A stretch of 57,677 nt of DNA from Paracoccus shandongensis (GTDB lineage Bacteria > Pseudomonadota > Alphaproteobacteria > Rhodobacterales > Rhodobacteraceae): assembly GCF_017315735.1 (NCBI RefSeq), contig NZ_JAFLRK010000022.1, positions 1 to 57,677 of the forward strand. Reading direction: 5' to 3'. This document shows, in pieces, positions 20,249 to 29,623 of this stretch. Numbering within the stretch: position 1 is the stretch's first letter; each line of letters starts with the position of its first letter. The notes below the pieces were generated by a model. The model saw nothing but the letters and a program-made list of their open reading frames with translations. It was not told the DNA's origin and did not search any database. Made by a program: the position numbers and the translations under genes.

Positions 20249-20947
20249 TCATGTCTCGGGTTCGGAAAGGCCGTTCAGCAACTCGGCCGCGATGCGGCGG
20301 GTGATGGGGCGCTTGTCGGCCATCGCCGCGCGGTCCATCGCGGCGACAAGCCGGCGGGCCAGGCCCAGGTCGCGCGGCATGTGCAGGACCAGCCAGTCGA
20401 TCAGGTCGGCGGGGACGGCCTGCTGGCGGTCCGCGAACAGCTTGACCAGCACGGCGGCCAGCAGGGATTCGTCGGGCGGCATCAGCCGGACCTGGGGCAT
20501 GGCGTCCATGCGCGACCGCAGGTCGGGCAGCACCAGGCCCCAGTCACGCGGCGGCGTGCGCGCGGTCAAAAGCAGCAGGCAGTCGCGCGGCGCGCAGAGG
20601 TTCCACAGGTGGAACAGCGCCTGTTCGGCCCCCGCCGCCCGGCCCGCGCGGTCGGCATCCTCGATCACCAGGGCGCCGCCCTCGGTGGCCAGGTGGTCGG
20701 CGGCGTCGGGGCGCAGGGCTGCGGCCTTCATGCGGCGCGCACCGTTTTCCGCAGCCCAGAAGGCCGCCAGGTGCGACTTGCCCGCCCCTTCCGGCCCGAT
20801 CAGCAGCATCCGCCCCTGCGGCCAGTCCTGCGGCGCATCCAGCGCGGCCAGCGCCGCCCGGTTCGCCGCCGCCGGCAGGAAGTCGGCGCGGGAATGGGCG
20901 GGCGGCGTCGTCAGGTCCAGCGTCAACTGGCGGGAAATCGCGGCCAT
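20249..20947 (-). CDS. hdaA: HdaA-like regulatory inactivator of DnaA
   Basis: 232-aa DnaA-related AAA+ protein without the DNA-binding C-terminus. Residues 7-12 (QLTLDL) match the beta-clamp-binding motif of Hda proteins. Walker A is GPEGAGKS (about 51-58) and the Walker B-like segment is ALVIEDAD. With the loaded clamp, Hda/HdaA stimulates ATP hydrolysis by DnaA and so limits replication initiation. The start codon directly abuts the permease stop (20948), so the two are surely cotranscribed. It could be called simply DnaA-domain protein, but the clamp motif supports HdaA. Confidence 0.88.
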   Translation of the reverse strand: MAAISRQLTLDLTTPPAHSRADFLPAAANRAALAALDAPQDWPQGRMLLIGPEGAGKSHLAAFWAAENGARRMKAAALRPDAADHLATEGGALVIEDADRAGRAAGAEQALFHLWNLCAPRDCLLLLTARTPPRDWGLVLPDLRSRMDAMPQVRLMPPDESLLAAVLVKLFADRQQAVPADLIDWLVLHMPRDLGLARRLVAAMDRAAMADKRPITRRIAAELLNGLSEPET

Positions 20948-22162
20948 CTAGCCCACGTCGGGATGCTTGCGGGCGATTTCCTCGCGCATGATCTCGATCT
21001 GGCCCTGGGCGCGGTTCTGGTCGGCGCGGATGCGCGCCTCGCGGATGGAATTGGCGACGGTGCCTTCGGGGACCAGTTCCACAAGCACGGGCTGGCCCGG
21101 ATCGGGGGGCAGCGCCTGCCCGGTGAACAGCGCGCTTTCCTGATACCGCTGCGTCAGGAACCGCCCGATCACGCCAAGCGCGGCGGCCAGCGGCACCGCC
21201 ATGACCATGCCGACGAACCCGAACAGCGCGCCGAAGACGGACAGGGCCAGCAGCAGCCAGACCGGGTGCAGGCCCACATGATGGCCCACGATCTTGGGTT
21301 GCAGATAGTTCCCCTCGACCACCTGGCCCAGGGCGAAGATCGCCACCACCAGCCCGATCCACAAGGGATCCCCCCAGAAGCTGAACAGCGCCACCCCGAT
21401 GGCCGTGGCCCCGCCGATCAGCACGCCCACATAGGGGATGAAGGACAGAAGCGCCGCCATGATGCCGATGAAGAAGCCGAAGGGCAGCCCCACGATCATC
21501 AGCCCGATGGCATACCAGGTGCCCAGGATCAGCATCACCAGCCCCTGCCCGCGCACGAAGCCCGACAGCGCCTCGTCGATTTCCCGCGACAGGCGGCGCA
21601 GGGTGGGGGCGTGTTCGCGCGGCAGCAGCGTGTCCACGCGGTCCACAAGGTGGTCCCAGTCCAGCAGAAGATAGAAGGCCACCACCGGCACGATCACCAG
21701 GATGGCGATGGCGCTGATGATGCCGCCCACCGACGACAGCAGGCGGGACGCCAGCGTGCCCATCTGCTCGCCCATGGCTGCGCCCAGGTCGGTCAGCGCG
21801 GTGCCCACGTCGCCATTGGCGGGCAAAAGCTCGGGGAAGCGGACCGACAGGAAGGCGCGCGCCTGTTCCAGCATCTCGGGCGCGGTCTCGATCAGCGACG
21901 TGGCCTGGCGCAGCATGACGGGGACCACCAGCAGCACCACCAGCGCGAAGGCCAGGACGGCGGCGACCGTGATGACCACCACCGACATCACGCGCGACAG
22001 GCCCGCGCGTTCCAGCCGGTCGGCCACCGGGTCCAGCAGATAGGCCACGCCCGCGCCCAGGATGAAGGGCAGGATGGCGTTGCCCAGAAGCCACATCGCC
22101 AGCAGCAGCGCCACCGCGGCCACCCCCCACCACATCAGCTGCTTGTGTATCGGTATGCGCAT
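20948..22162 (-). CDS. AI-2E family (PerM-like) membrane permease
   Basis: 404 aa from ATG 22162, with AGGAA upstream; a longer start at 22240 is less likely. About eight membrane segments: two at the N-terminus ([18 protein letters not shown], then [23 protein letters not shown], a hallmark of the family), a large middle loop, and a cluster at about 190-340 with [11 protein letters not shown] and [18 protein letters not shown]. Family members export small molecules or ions (AI-2, Na+/H+ in some); the substrate here is unknown. First gene of the operon permease-hdaA-ppk-ppx, with divergent proS upstream. Confidence 0.92.
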   Translation of the reverse strand: MRIPIHKQLMWWGVAAVALLLAMWLLGNAILPFILGAGVAYLLDPVADRLERAGLSRVMSVVVITVAAVLAFALVVLLVVPVMLRQATSLIETAPEMLEQARAFLSVRFPELLPANGDVGTALTDLGAAMGEQMGTLASRLLSSVGGIISAIAILVIVPVVAFYLLLDWDHLVDRVDTLLPREHAPTLRRLSREIDEALSGFVRGQGLVMLILGTWYAIGLMIVGLPFGFFIGIMAALLSFIPYVGVLIGGATAIGVALFSFWGDPLWIGLVVAIFALGQVVEGNYLQPKIVGHHVGLHPVWLLLALSVFGALFGFVGMVMAVPLAAALGVIGRFLTQRYQESALFTGQALPPDPGQPVLVELVPEGTVANSIREARIRADQNRAQGQIEIMREEIARKHPDVG

Positions 22163-22294
22163 GGCCGGTTCCTGACGGGGATTGTTGGGGTGGAATGTGA
22201 CCGCGACGCGCGGCAGTTGCAAGCGGGCGGTTCTTGGCAAAACAGGGCCGATCCGCTAACGGTTCGCGCGTTATACGCTCAAAGGATCCCGCCC

Positions 22295-23656
22295 ATGCGT
22301 CTCACGCGCTATTTCCTGCCGGTGCTGAAGGAAGACCCGAAAGAGGCGCAGATCGTCAGCCACCGGCTGATGCTGCGCGCCGGAATGATCAAGCAGCAGG
22401 CCGCGGGCATCTATTCCTGGCTGCCCCTGGGCTTCAAGGTGCTGAACCGCATCCAGCAGATCGTGCATGAAGAACAGCAGCGCGCGGGCCATATCCCCCT
22501 TCTGATGCCGACGCTGCAACCGGCCGACCTGTGGCGAGAGTCGGGGCGTTACGATGATTATGGCGAGGAGATGCTGCGCCTGCAGGACCGCCACAAGCGC
22601 GATCTTCTGTATGGTCCGACGAACGAGGAGATGATCACCGACATCTTCCGCAGCCATGTGAACAGCTACAAGGATCTGCCCCTGACGCTGTATCACATCC
22701 AATGGAAGTTCCGCGACGAGATCCGCCCGCGTTTCGGCGTGATGCGGGGGCGCGAGTTCCTGATGAAGGACGGCTACAACTTCGATCTGACGAAGGACGC
22801 CGCGCTGCACGCCTATAACCGGCACCTGGTCAGCTATCTGCGGACCTATGAGCGCATGGGGTTGCAGGCGATCCCAATGCGCGCGGATGGCGGGCCGATC
22901 GGCGGCGACTATACCCACGAATTCCTGGTGCTGGCGGAAACCGGGGAGTCGGAAGTCTTCTATGACAGCCAGATCACCGACCTGACCTTCGGCGACCGGG
23001 TCATCGACTATGACAGCGTGGAACAGTGCCAGGCCGTGCTGGAGGAGTTCACCAGCCGCTATGCCCGCACGGACGAAACCCATGACGAGGCGATCTTCGC
23101 GCAAGTGCCGGAAGAACGCCGCCGCACCGCGCGCGGGATCGAGGTGGGCCAGATCTTCTATTTCGGCACCAAGTATTCCGAGGCCATGGGCGCCACGGTC
23201 GTCGGCCCCGACGGCAGCCGCGTGCCCGTGGAAATGGGCAGCCACGGCATCGGCGTCAGCCGCCTGCTGGGCGCCATCATCGAGGCCAACCACGACGACA
23301 AGGGCATCATCTGGCCCGAAGGCGTGACGCCCTTCCACGTGGGCATCGTCAACCTGAAGCAGGGCGACAATTCCACCGACAGCGCCTGCGACGCGATCTA
23401 TGCCGAATTGCAGGCACGCGGCCTCGATCCGCTGTATGACGACCGCGACGAACGGGCGGGCGCGAAATTCGCCACCATGGACCTGATCGGCCTGCCCTGG
23501 CGCATCACGGTCGGCCCGCGCGGGCTGGCCGCCAACAAGGTGGAACTGACCAACCGCCGCTCTGGTGCGACCGAGGAGATGTCGCCCAAGGACGCCATCG
23601 CGCGCCTGGAGCAGGTCTATGCGCCCGTGCTGGGCCTGACGGTGCAGGACAAGTGA
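22295..23656 (+). CDS. proS: prolyl-tRNA synthetase (short form, no editing insert)
   Basis: 453 aa. Charges tRNA-Pro. Class II motifs are clear: motif 1 region [20 protein letters not shown], motif 2 [27 protein letters not shown], motif 3 [15 protein letters not shown]. The anticodon-binding domain is C-terminal. At about 450 residues it lacks the INS editing domain found in the E. coli enzyme of about 570, as is normal in Alphaproteobacteria, where editing is left to separate proteins. ATG 22295 follows AAAGGA. Downstream DUF2937 gene overlaps its stop. Confidence 0.97.
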   Translation: MRLTRYFLPVLKEDPKEAQIVSHRLMLRAGMIKQQAAGIYSWLPLGFKVLNRIQQIVHEEQQRAGHIPLLMPTLQPADLWRESGRYDDYGEEMLRLQDRHKRDLLYGPTNEEMITDIFRSHVNSYKDLPLTLYHIQWKFRDEIRPRFGVMRGREFLMKDGYNFDLTKDAALHAYNRHLVSYLRTYERMGLQAIPMRADGGPIGGDYTHEFLVLAETGESEVFYDSQITDLTFGDRVIDYDSVEQCQAVLEEFTSRYARTDETHDEAIFAQVPEERRRTARGIEVGQIFYFGTKYSEAMGATVVGPDGSRVPVEMGSHGIGVSRLLGAIIEANHDDKGIIWPEGVTPFHVGIVNLKQGDNSTDSACDAIYAELQARGLDPLYDDRDERAGAKFATMDLIGLPWRITVGPRGLAANKVELTNRRSGATEEMSPKDAIARLEQVYAPVLGLTVQDK

Positions 23657-24144
23657 CCCGGTTCCTGCGGCTGGCGGTGGCGGTCTGTTTCGCCGCCGCC
23701 CTGTCGCAGTTCCCGGCCTTTTCCGACCAATATGTCCAGCGGCTTGGCGGCCAGGTCGATGCCCTGTCCCGCGTCGCCGCCGAATTCGACGACAGCGCCC
23801 GGGGGACGGGCCTGACGCGGGAACAGGCCCTGGCCGATCTCTCGGGCAGCGCCTTCCGCGACGCGCATCAATCCAACATGCGCGCGGTCTTCGCCCGCCT
23901 GGACCAGGCGCGCGCCGATTTGCAGATGCTGCGCCTTGCCGGGCCGCTGGAGCGGATGGCCCTGCCGCACCGCCTGCGCGATCCTGAAACGCTGGCGGCC
24001 ACCTGGGGCGATTTCCGGCCCGCCGTTCCCGTGACGGCGGCGGGCCTCTGGGCGGCGGGGATCGGGCTGGCCTTGGGTTGGCTGTCGACCGGCCTGCCCG
24101 GCCTGGTCTTCCGGCGCAGGCAGGACCGCCCCGGCTGGCGCTGA
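23653..24144 (+). CDS. DUF2937 family membrane protein
   Basis: 163 aa from a GTG that overlaps the proS stop (GTGA), so translation is probably coupled. The N-terminal hydrophobic segment ([30 protein letters not shown]) leads into a helical extracytoplasmic region (about 30-125) and a second membrane segment near 130-153 with an Arg-rich cytoplasmic end ([10 protein letters not shown]). This topology and the [16 protein letters not shown] segment fit DUF2937, a family without known function. Confidence 0.82.
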   Translation: MTRFLRLAVAVCFAAALSQFPAFSDQYVQRLGGQVDALSRVAAEFDDSARGTGLTREQALADLSGSAFRDAHQSNMRAVFARLDQARADLQMLRLAGPLERMALPHRLRDPETLAATWGDFRPAVPVTAAGLWAAGIGLALGWLSTGLPGLVFRRRQDRPGWR

Positions 24145-24258
24145 CCCAGCGTCACCCGCCCGAAAAGGCAAGGATTCTTGGCAATATCCTGCTTTTCTTT
24201 TGCAAAAGGCGCTTCTAACCTGCGGCGCAGGACATTGTTCCAACTGGGAGACAATCAC

Positions 24259-25443
24259 ATGAAAAAACTTCTTCTGGCCACCGCCATGGGCGCGTTGATG
24301 GCCGGTGCCGCATCGGCCGAGGACATCAAGCTGGGCATGTCGCTGGGCTTCACCGGCCCGCTGGAATCCCTTGCCCCCGGAATGCGGTCGGGCGCCGAGC
24401 TGGCCATAAAGGAGGTCAGCGATTCCAAGCTGCTGCTGGACGGATCGACCGTGGTGCCGGTGCAGGGCGATTCCACCTGCATCGACGCCGCCGCAGCCAC
24501 CGCCACCGTTGAACGCCTGATCACCGCCGAAGGGGTCAAGGGCATCGTCGGCGGCATGTGCTCGGGCGAGGCGATCGCATCGCTGCAGAACGTGGCCGTG
24601 CCGAACGGCGTTGTGATGATCTCGCCTTCCGCGACCTCTCCGGCGCTGTCCACCATCGAGGATAACGGCCTGTTCTTCCGCACCTCGCCGTCCGACGCCC
24701 GCCAGGGCGAGGTCATGGCCGAGATCATGATGGAAAAGGGCATCAAGAACGCCGCCGTCACCTATACCAACAACGATTACGGCAAGGGGCTGGCGGACGC
24801 CTTTGCGGCGGCCTTCACCGCCAAGGGCGGCACCGTGACCGTGAATTCCGGCCATGACGACGGCAAGGCCGACTACTCGGCCGAGGTTGCGGCCCTTGCG
24901 GCGGCGGGCGGCGACGCCCTGGTGGTCGCGGGCTATGTGGACCAGGGCGGTTCGGGCGTGGTGCGCGCGGCGCTGGACACGGGCGCCTTCGACACCTTCG
25001 TCTTCCCCGACGGCATGGTGGGCCAAGCCCTGATCGACAACTTCGGGTCGGAAATCGACGGCAGCTTCGGCCAGAACCCCGCCGCCGAGGGCCAGGGCCG
25101 CGAGAAGTTCCTGGAAATGGCCAAGGCCGCGGGCTTTGACGGCTCCAGCGCCTATTCCGCCGAATCCTATGACGCGGCGGCGCTGATGCTGCTGTCCATG
25201 GCCGCCGCCAAGTCCAGCGACCCCAAGGTCTGGAAGGACAAGGTCATGGATGTCGCCAACGAACCGGGCGAAAAGATCCTGCCGGGCGAACTGGCCAAGG
25301 GGCTGGAAATCCTGAACGGCGGCGGCGACATCGACTATGTCGGCGCCTCGTCGATCGAGATGGTGGGCAACGGCGAAACCGCCGGCGTTTATCGCGAGGT
25401 GGCCTTCGAGAACGGCGAAATGACCGTGGTCGGCTATCGCTAA
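24259..25443 (+). CDS. livK: branched-chain amino acid-type ABC transporter, periplasmic binding protein
   Basis: 394-aa type I periplasmic binding protein. A signal peptide (MKKLLLATAMGALMAGAASA) is followed by the family opening (IKLGMSLGFTGPLESLAPGMRSGAELAIKEV). Interdomain segments GVKGIVGGMCSGEAIA and NAAVTYTNNDYGKGLADAF are typical of LivJ/K-like proteins. The real ligand could be a branched-chain or other amino acid, an amide or urea. ATG 24259 follows GGGAGA. A strong terminator separates it from the other transport genes, which usually raises binding-protein expression over the membrane parts. Confidence 0.92.
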   Translation: MKKLLLATAMGALMAGAASAEDIKLGMSLGFTGPLESLAPGMRSGAELAIKEVSDSKLLLDGSTVVPVQGDSTCIDAAAATATVERLITAEGVKGIVGGMCSGEAIASLQNVAVPNGVVMISPSATSPALSTIEDNGLFFRTSPSDARQGEVMAEIMMEKGIKNAAVTYTNNDYGKGLADAFAAAFTAKGGTVTVNSGHDDGKADYSAEVAALAAAGGDALVVAGYVDQGGSGVVRAALDTGAFDTFVFPDGMVGQALIDNFGSEIDGSFGQNPAAEGQGREKFLEMAKAAGFDGSSAYSAESYDAAALMLLSMAAAKSSDPKVWKDKVMDVANEPGEKILPGELAKGLEILNGGGDIDYVGASSIEMVGNGETAGVYREVAFENGEMTVVGYR

Positions 25444-25458
25444 GCGGAAACCCGTGCT

Positions 25459-25495
25459 ATGGCCCGGCAGCCCATCGGTTGCCGGGCCATTTTTC
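25459..25495 (+). terminator. terminator/attenuator after the binding-protein gene
   Basis: An 11-bp perfect stem (ATGGCCCGGCA at 25459-25469, TGCCGGGCCAT at 25480-25490) is followed by a T-run (25490-25494). It lies 15 bases after livK and 63 before livG, so partial read-through likely sets the ratio within the operon. Confidence 0.88.
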
Positions 25496-25557
25496 ATGAC
25501 AAAAGCCGCAGAATGCGGTCACACTTCACCAATGGCGTGAAGACGGGGTAGAAGAAA

Positions 25558-26340
25558 ATGATAAGGGTCGAAGACCTTCACCGGCATTTCGGGGGCTTCC
25601 GCGCCGTCGACGGCGCCAGCCTGACCATCGAGACCGGGTCCATCACCGGCCTGATCGGACCCAACGGCGCGGGCAAGTCCACGCTGTTCAACGTGATCGC
25701 GGGCGTGCTGCCGCCGACATCGGGCCGCGTCTTCATGGATGGCGAGGACATCACCAGCCTGCCGCCGCACGCGCTGTTCCACAAGGGCCTGCTGCGGACG
25801 TTCCAGCTGGCGCACGAGTTTTCCTCCATGACCGTGCGGGAAAACCTGATGATGGTGCCCGGCGCGCAATCGGGCGAGACGATCTGGAAGACCTGGCTGC
25901 AACGCGGCCGGATCGAGCGCGAGGAGGCCGAGTTGCGCCGCCGCGCCGACGAGGTTCTGGATTTCCTGACCATCCGCCACCTGACCCATGAAAAGGCCGG
26001 CAACCTGTCGGGCGGCCAGAAGAAGCTTCTGGAACTGGGCCGCACGATGATGGTGGACGCCAAGGTGGTCTTTTTGGACGAGGTCGGCGCGGGCGTGAAC
26101 CGCACGCTGCTGATGACCATCGCCGACGCGATCATCCGGCTGAACCGCGAACGCGGCTATACCTTCTGCGTGATCGAACACGACATGGATTTCATCGGCA
26201 AGCTGTGCGACCCCGTGATCGTCATGGCCGAGGGCAAGGTTCTGGCCCAGGGCAGCGCCCGCGACATCATGCAGAACGAGGCCGTGATCGAGGCCTATCT
26301 GGGCACGGGCCTCAAGAACAAGGACATGGTGGGAGCATGA
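25558..26340 (+). CDS. livG: ABC transporter ATP-binding protein LivG
   Basis: 260-aa nucleotide-binding subunit. Walker A GPNGAGKS (about 36-43), Q-loop at LRTFQLAHEF, signature LSGGQKK, Walker B KVVFLDEVGAGVN and the H-loop (CVIEHDMD). The Walker B region reads DEVGAGVN where DEPxAGLN is usual, a common variant in this subgroup. It powers import together with LivF, LivH and LivM. The stop overlaps the livF start (ATGA). Confidence 0.95.
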   Translation: MIRVEDLHRHFGGFRAVDGASLTIETGSITGLIGPNGAGKSTLFNVIAGVLPPTSGRVFMDGEDITSLPPHALFHKGLLRTFQLAHEFSSMTVRENLMMVPGAQSGETIWKTWLQRGRIEREEAELRRRADEVLDFLTIRHLTHEKAGNLSGGQKKLLELGRTMMVDAKVVFLDEVGAGVNRTLLMTIADAIIRLNRERGYTFCVIEHDMDFIGKLCDPVIVMAEGKVLAQGSARDIMQNEAVIEAYLGTGLKNKDMVGA

Positions 26341-27170
26341 GCGATCAGGACGCAGTCTTCGGCAACCGGGGCAACCGCGACCTGTCGGTCGTGAACCCCA
26401 AGGGACGCGGCAGCATCGACGGCACGCGCCGATCCGGCCCCGTGGGCCCGGGCCTTGCGGGCGATCCCTTCCTGATCGGCGAAAACATGACCGGCGGCTA
26501 TGGCAAGGGCGCCGACATCCTGCACGACTGCACCATTTCCGTGGAACAGGGCCAGATCGCCGTGATCGTCGGCCCCAACGGCGCGGGCAAGTCTACCGCC
26601 ATGAAGGCGATCTTCGGGATGCTGAACCTGCGGGCGGGCAGCGTGCGGCTGGACGGGCGCGACATCACCGCGCTGAACCCCCAGGACCGCGTCAAGGCGG
26701 GCATGGGCTTCGTGCCGCAGGTCAACAACATCTTCCCCTCCATGACGGTCGAGGAGAACCTGGAGATGGGCGCCTTCATCCGCAAGGACGACATCCGCCG
26801 CACGATGGAGCAGGTCTATGACCTGTTCCCCGCCGTCGCCGCCAAGCGCCGGCAGGCCGCCGGGGAACTGTCGGGCGGGCAGCGCCAGCAGGTCGCCGTA
26901 GGCCGCGCGCTGATGACGCAACCCTCGGTCCTGATGCTGGACGAACCCACCGCAGGCGTCAGCCCCATCGTCATGGACGAATTGTTCGACCGCATCATCG
27001 CTATCGCGCGGGGCGGGTTGCCGGTGCTGATGGTGGAACAGAACGCCAAGCAGGCGATGATGATCGCCGACAAGGCCTATGTGCTGGTGCAGGGCGCCAA
27101 CGCCCATACCGGCACCGGCCGCGAGTTGATGCAGAACGACGAGGTGCGCCGCACCTTCCTGGGGGGCTGA
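26337..27170 (+). CDS. livF: ABC transporter ATP-binding protein LivF with N-terminal extension
   Basis: 277 aa, about 40 residues longer than a typical LivF of about 235. The extra 45 residues (DQDAVFGNRGNRDLSVVNPKG and on) are polar, then the domain proper begins at LIGENMTGGYGKGADIL. Walker A GPNGAGKS, signature LSGGQRQQ, Walker B VLMLDEPTAGVSP and the H-loop region VLMVEQNAKQ (Gln where His is classic, as normal for LivF). The ATG overlaps the livG stop, which supports the long form. Confidence 0.94.
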   Translation: MSDQDAVFGNRGNRDLSVVNPKGRGSIDGTRRSGPVGPGLAGDPFLIGENMTGGYGKGADILHDCTISVEQGQIAVIVGPNGAGKSTAMKAIFGMLNLRAGSVRLDGRDITALNPQDRVKAGMGFVPQVNNIFPSMTVEENLEMGAFIRKDDIRRTMEQVYDLFPAVAAKRRQAAGELSGGQRQQVAVGRALMTQPSVLMLDEPTAGVSPIVMDELFDRIIAIARGGLPVLMVEQNAKQAMMIADKAYVLVQGANAHTGTGRELMQNDEVRRTFLGG

Positions 27171-27173
27171 GCC

Positions 27174-28181
27174 TTGGATATCCTCAACGCCCTTGTGGCC
27201 TTTCTGAACTTCGTGTTCATCCCCGCCGCCGCCTATGGCGCGCAGCTTGCGCTTGGCGCGCTTGGGGTGACGCTGATCTATGCCATCCTGCGGTTTTCCA
27301 ACTTCGCCCATGGCGACACCATGGCCTTCGGCACCGCCATCACCATCCTGGTGACCTGGGGCCTGCAATCGCTGGGCGTCTCGCTGGGGCCGCTGCCCAC
27401 CGCGCTTCTGGCGCTGCCCGTGGGCATCGCGGCCACCGCGCTTCTGGTGCTGGCCACGGACCGGGCGGTCTATCGCTTCTACCGGGCGCAGAAGGCCGCG
27501 CCGATCATCTTTGTCATGGCCTCGGTCGGCGTGATGTTCGTGATGAACGGGCTGACGCGCCTGCTGATCGGCGTGGATGAGCAACGCTTCGACGACGGCG
27601 CGCGCTTCATCATCGCCGTGCGCGACTTCCGCGAATGGTCGGGCCTGGCCGAGGGGCTGGCCCTGCGGTCCACGCAGGCGCTGACGCTGGTCGTGACGGT
27701 GATCGTCTGCGCCGCGCTGTTCTGGTTCCTGAACCGCACCAAGTCCGGCAAGGCCATGCGCGCCTATTCCGACAACGAGGATCTGGCGCTGCTGTCGGGC
27801 ATCGACCCCGAACGCGTCGTCCGCCTGACCTGGATCATCGCCGCCGCCCTGATGACGGTCGCGGGGGTGCTGTATGGCCTGGACAAGTCCTTCCGCCCCT
27901 TCAACTATTTCCAGATCCTGCTGCCGATCTTCGCCGCCGCCATCGTGGGGGGCCTCGGCAATCCCATCGGCGCCATCGCGGGCGGCTTCCTGGTCGCCTT
28001 TTCCGAGGTCGCCGTGACCTACCCCTGGGTCAAGGTCGCGGGCTATCTGTTCCCCGACTGGCAGCCGGGGGGGCTGCTGCAACTGCTGGGAACCGAATAC
28101 AAGTTCGCCGTCAGCTTCGTCATCCTGATCGTGGTCCTGCTGTTCCGCCCCACGGGGCTGTTCCGCGGCAAGTCGGTGTAA
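27174..28181 (+). CDS. livH: ABC transporter permease LivH
   Basis: 335-aa inner-membrane permease starting at TTG 27174, three bases after the livF stop. About eight or nine hydrophobic segments. The diagnostic N-terminal stretch is ALGVTLIYAILRFSNFAHGDTMAFG, and the loop that contacts the ATPases reads MRAYSDNEDLALLSGIDPERV, with the conserved AAIVGGLGNPIGAIAGG further on. It forms the channel with LivM. Confidence 0.93.
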   Translation: MDILNALVAFLNFVFIPAAAYGAQLALGALGVTLIYAILRFSNFAHGDTMAFGTAITILVTWGLQSLGVSLGPLPTALLALPVGIAATALLVLATDRAVYRFYRAQKAAPIIFVMASVGVMFVMNGLTRLLIGVDEQRFDDGARFIIAVRDFREWSGLAEGLALRSTQALTLVVTVIVCAALFWFLNRTKSGKAMRAYSDNEDLALLSGIDPERVVRLTWIIAAALMTVAGVLYGLDKSFRPFNYFQILLPIFAAAIVGGLGNPIGAIAGGFLVAFSEVAVTYPWVKVAGYLFPDWQPGGLLQLLGTEYKFAVSFVILIVVLLFRPTGLFRGKSV

Positions 28182-28193
28182 GGGGGGTCCGCC

Positions 28194-29525
28194 ATGTCAT
28201 CCAACCGTCAAGCCGCCGCTGCCAACCCCTGGCGCGCGCCCGTCCTGTTCGCCGTCCTCGCCATCCTGTTCGTGCTGGAAGGCACGGTCAGGAACGGCAT
28301 GTTCTCGGGGTCGTGGAACACGTCCCTGGCGATCCTGAACATGGGGCTGATCTCGGCCATCACCGCGCTTGGGGTGAACATGCAATGGGGCTATGCGGGG
28401 CTGTTCAACACCGGCGTCGTGGGCTTTCTGGCCATCGGCGGGCTGGCCCCCGTGCTGGTCTCGCTGCCCCCGGTCGAGGGTGCCTGGGCCGCAGGCGGCC
28501 CGCGCCTGATCGGGGCGCTGCTGGCGGGCCTCGGCACGCTGGCGCTGGCCAAGATCGTCTATACCCGCACCGGCCGCATCGGGGCGATGGCCTTGGTGCT
28601 GCTGGCGGGTTTTGTCGCCTATCGCTGGCTGTTCGACCCCGCCGTCCTGGCGATCGAGGCGAACGATTCCGCCCGGACCGGCAATATCGGCGGCTTGGGC
28701 CTGCCGATCCTGCTGTCCTGGCTGGTGGGGGGCGCCTTCGCCGCCGCCGCCGCCTGGGGCGTGGGCAAGGTCGCGCTTGGCCTGCGGTCGGATTACCTCG
28801 CCATCGCCACCCTGGGCATCGGCGAGATCATCGTGGCCGTTCTGCGCAACGAGGACTGGCTGGCCCGCGGCGTCAAGAACATCGCGGCCATTCCTCGGCC
28901 GGTTCCTTATGAAACCGACCTGCAGCAGAACCCGGCCTTCGTCGATTTCGCCGCCCGCTGGGGCTTCGGCACCGCCGAGGCATCCGGCATCTGGGTCAAG
29001 CTCTGCTACATGTCGCTGTTCCTGGCGGTCCTGCTGGGGATCATCCTTCTGGCCGAACTGGCGCTGAAATCGCCCTGGGGCCGGATGATGCGCGCCATCC
29101 GCGACAATGAAACAGCGGCCGAGGCGATGGGCAAGGACGTGACCGCGCGGCACCTGCAGGTCTTTGTCCTCGGCTCGGCCGTGATCGGCATCGCGGGGGC
29201 GATGATGATCACGCTGGACGGGCTGATGGCGCCGACCTCGTTCAACCCGCTGCGCTATACCTTCCTGATCTGGGTCATGGTGATCGTCGGCGGGTCGGGC
29301 AACAACTGGGGCTCGGTCCTGGGCGCGGTGCTGATCTGGTTCCTCTGGATCAAGGCCGAGGTCTGGGGTCCGAACCTGATCGGCGTCCTGGTCGGCCCCC
29401 TGCCCGATGGCGACATCAAGGCCCATCTTCTGGGCAGCGCGCCGCACATGCGCTTCATCGCCATGGGCCTGGTGCTGCTGCTGGTCCTGCGCTTCGCCCC
29501 GCGCGGCCTGGTGCCCGAGAAATAG
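28194..29525 (+). CDS. livM: ABC transporter permease LivM
   Basis: 443-aa inner-membrane permease. The LivM core is visible: ALGVNMQWGYAGLFNTGVVGFLAIG, GLRSDYLAIATLGIGEI, then the ATPase-coupling loop MMRAIRDNETAAEAMGKDVTARHLQVFVLGSAVIGIAGAMM cut into segments, and MVIVGGSGNNWGSVLGA. It is longer than E. coli LivM-like cores because of extra hydrophobic segments around residues 100-160. Last gene of the importer, 12 bases after livH; a terminator follows. Confidence 0.93.
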   Translation: MSSNRQAAAANPWRAPVLFAVLAILFVLEGTVRNGMFSGSWNTSLAILNMGLISAITALGVNMQWGYAGLFNTGVVGFLAIGGLAPVLVSLPPVEGAWAAGGPRLIGALLAGLGTLALAKIVYTRTGRIGAMALVLLAGFVAYRWLFDPAVLAIEANDSARTGNIGGLGLPILLSWLVGGAFAAAAAWGVGKVALGLRSDYLAIATLGIGEIIVAVLRNEDWLARGVKNIAAIPRPVPYETDLQQNPAFVDFAARWGFGTAEASGIWVKLCYMSLFLAVLLGIILLAELALKSPWGRMMRAIRDNETAAEAMGKDVTARHLQVFVLGSAVIGIAGAMMITLDGLMAPTSFNPLRYTFLIWVMVIVGGSGNNWGSVLGAVLIWFLWIKAEVWGPNLIGVLVGPLPDGDIKAHLLGSAPHMRFIAMGLVLLLVLRFAPRGLVPEK

Positions 29526-29534
29526 GCCACCCGG

Positions 29535-29609
29535 CCTTTCACTTTGGTCCAAATATCCACGGGGGGAAATCGCCGGAACGGCGATGGGGGGCAGTCAGCC
29601 CCCCTTTTT
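29535..29609 (+). repeat. intergenic repeat copy A with terminator hairpin
   Basis: Conserved block (CTTTC, CTTTGG, AAATATCC and a G-run) directly after livM, ending in a 7-bp stem GGGGGGC (29586-29592) / GCCCCCC (29598-29604) and five T residues. It ends both livM and, in the other direction, the CAP-lipoprotein gene. One of four related copies in the window. Confidence 0.8.
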
Positions 29610-29623
29610 CCTTGCGCAGGGGA

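Noticed and set aside
20027..22294. Long N-terminal extension of proS (frame open for over 750 codons upstream)
   Set aside because: It runs antisense to hdaA and the permease gene. Prolyl-tRNA synthetases start at [10 protein letters not shown], and a ribosome site precedes ATG 22295.
24165..24258. Sigma-54 promoter ahead of the livK gene
   Set aside because: TTGGCA and TTGCA elements are present, but the spacing between GG and GC is far greater than the ten bases this promoter class needs.
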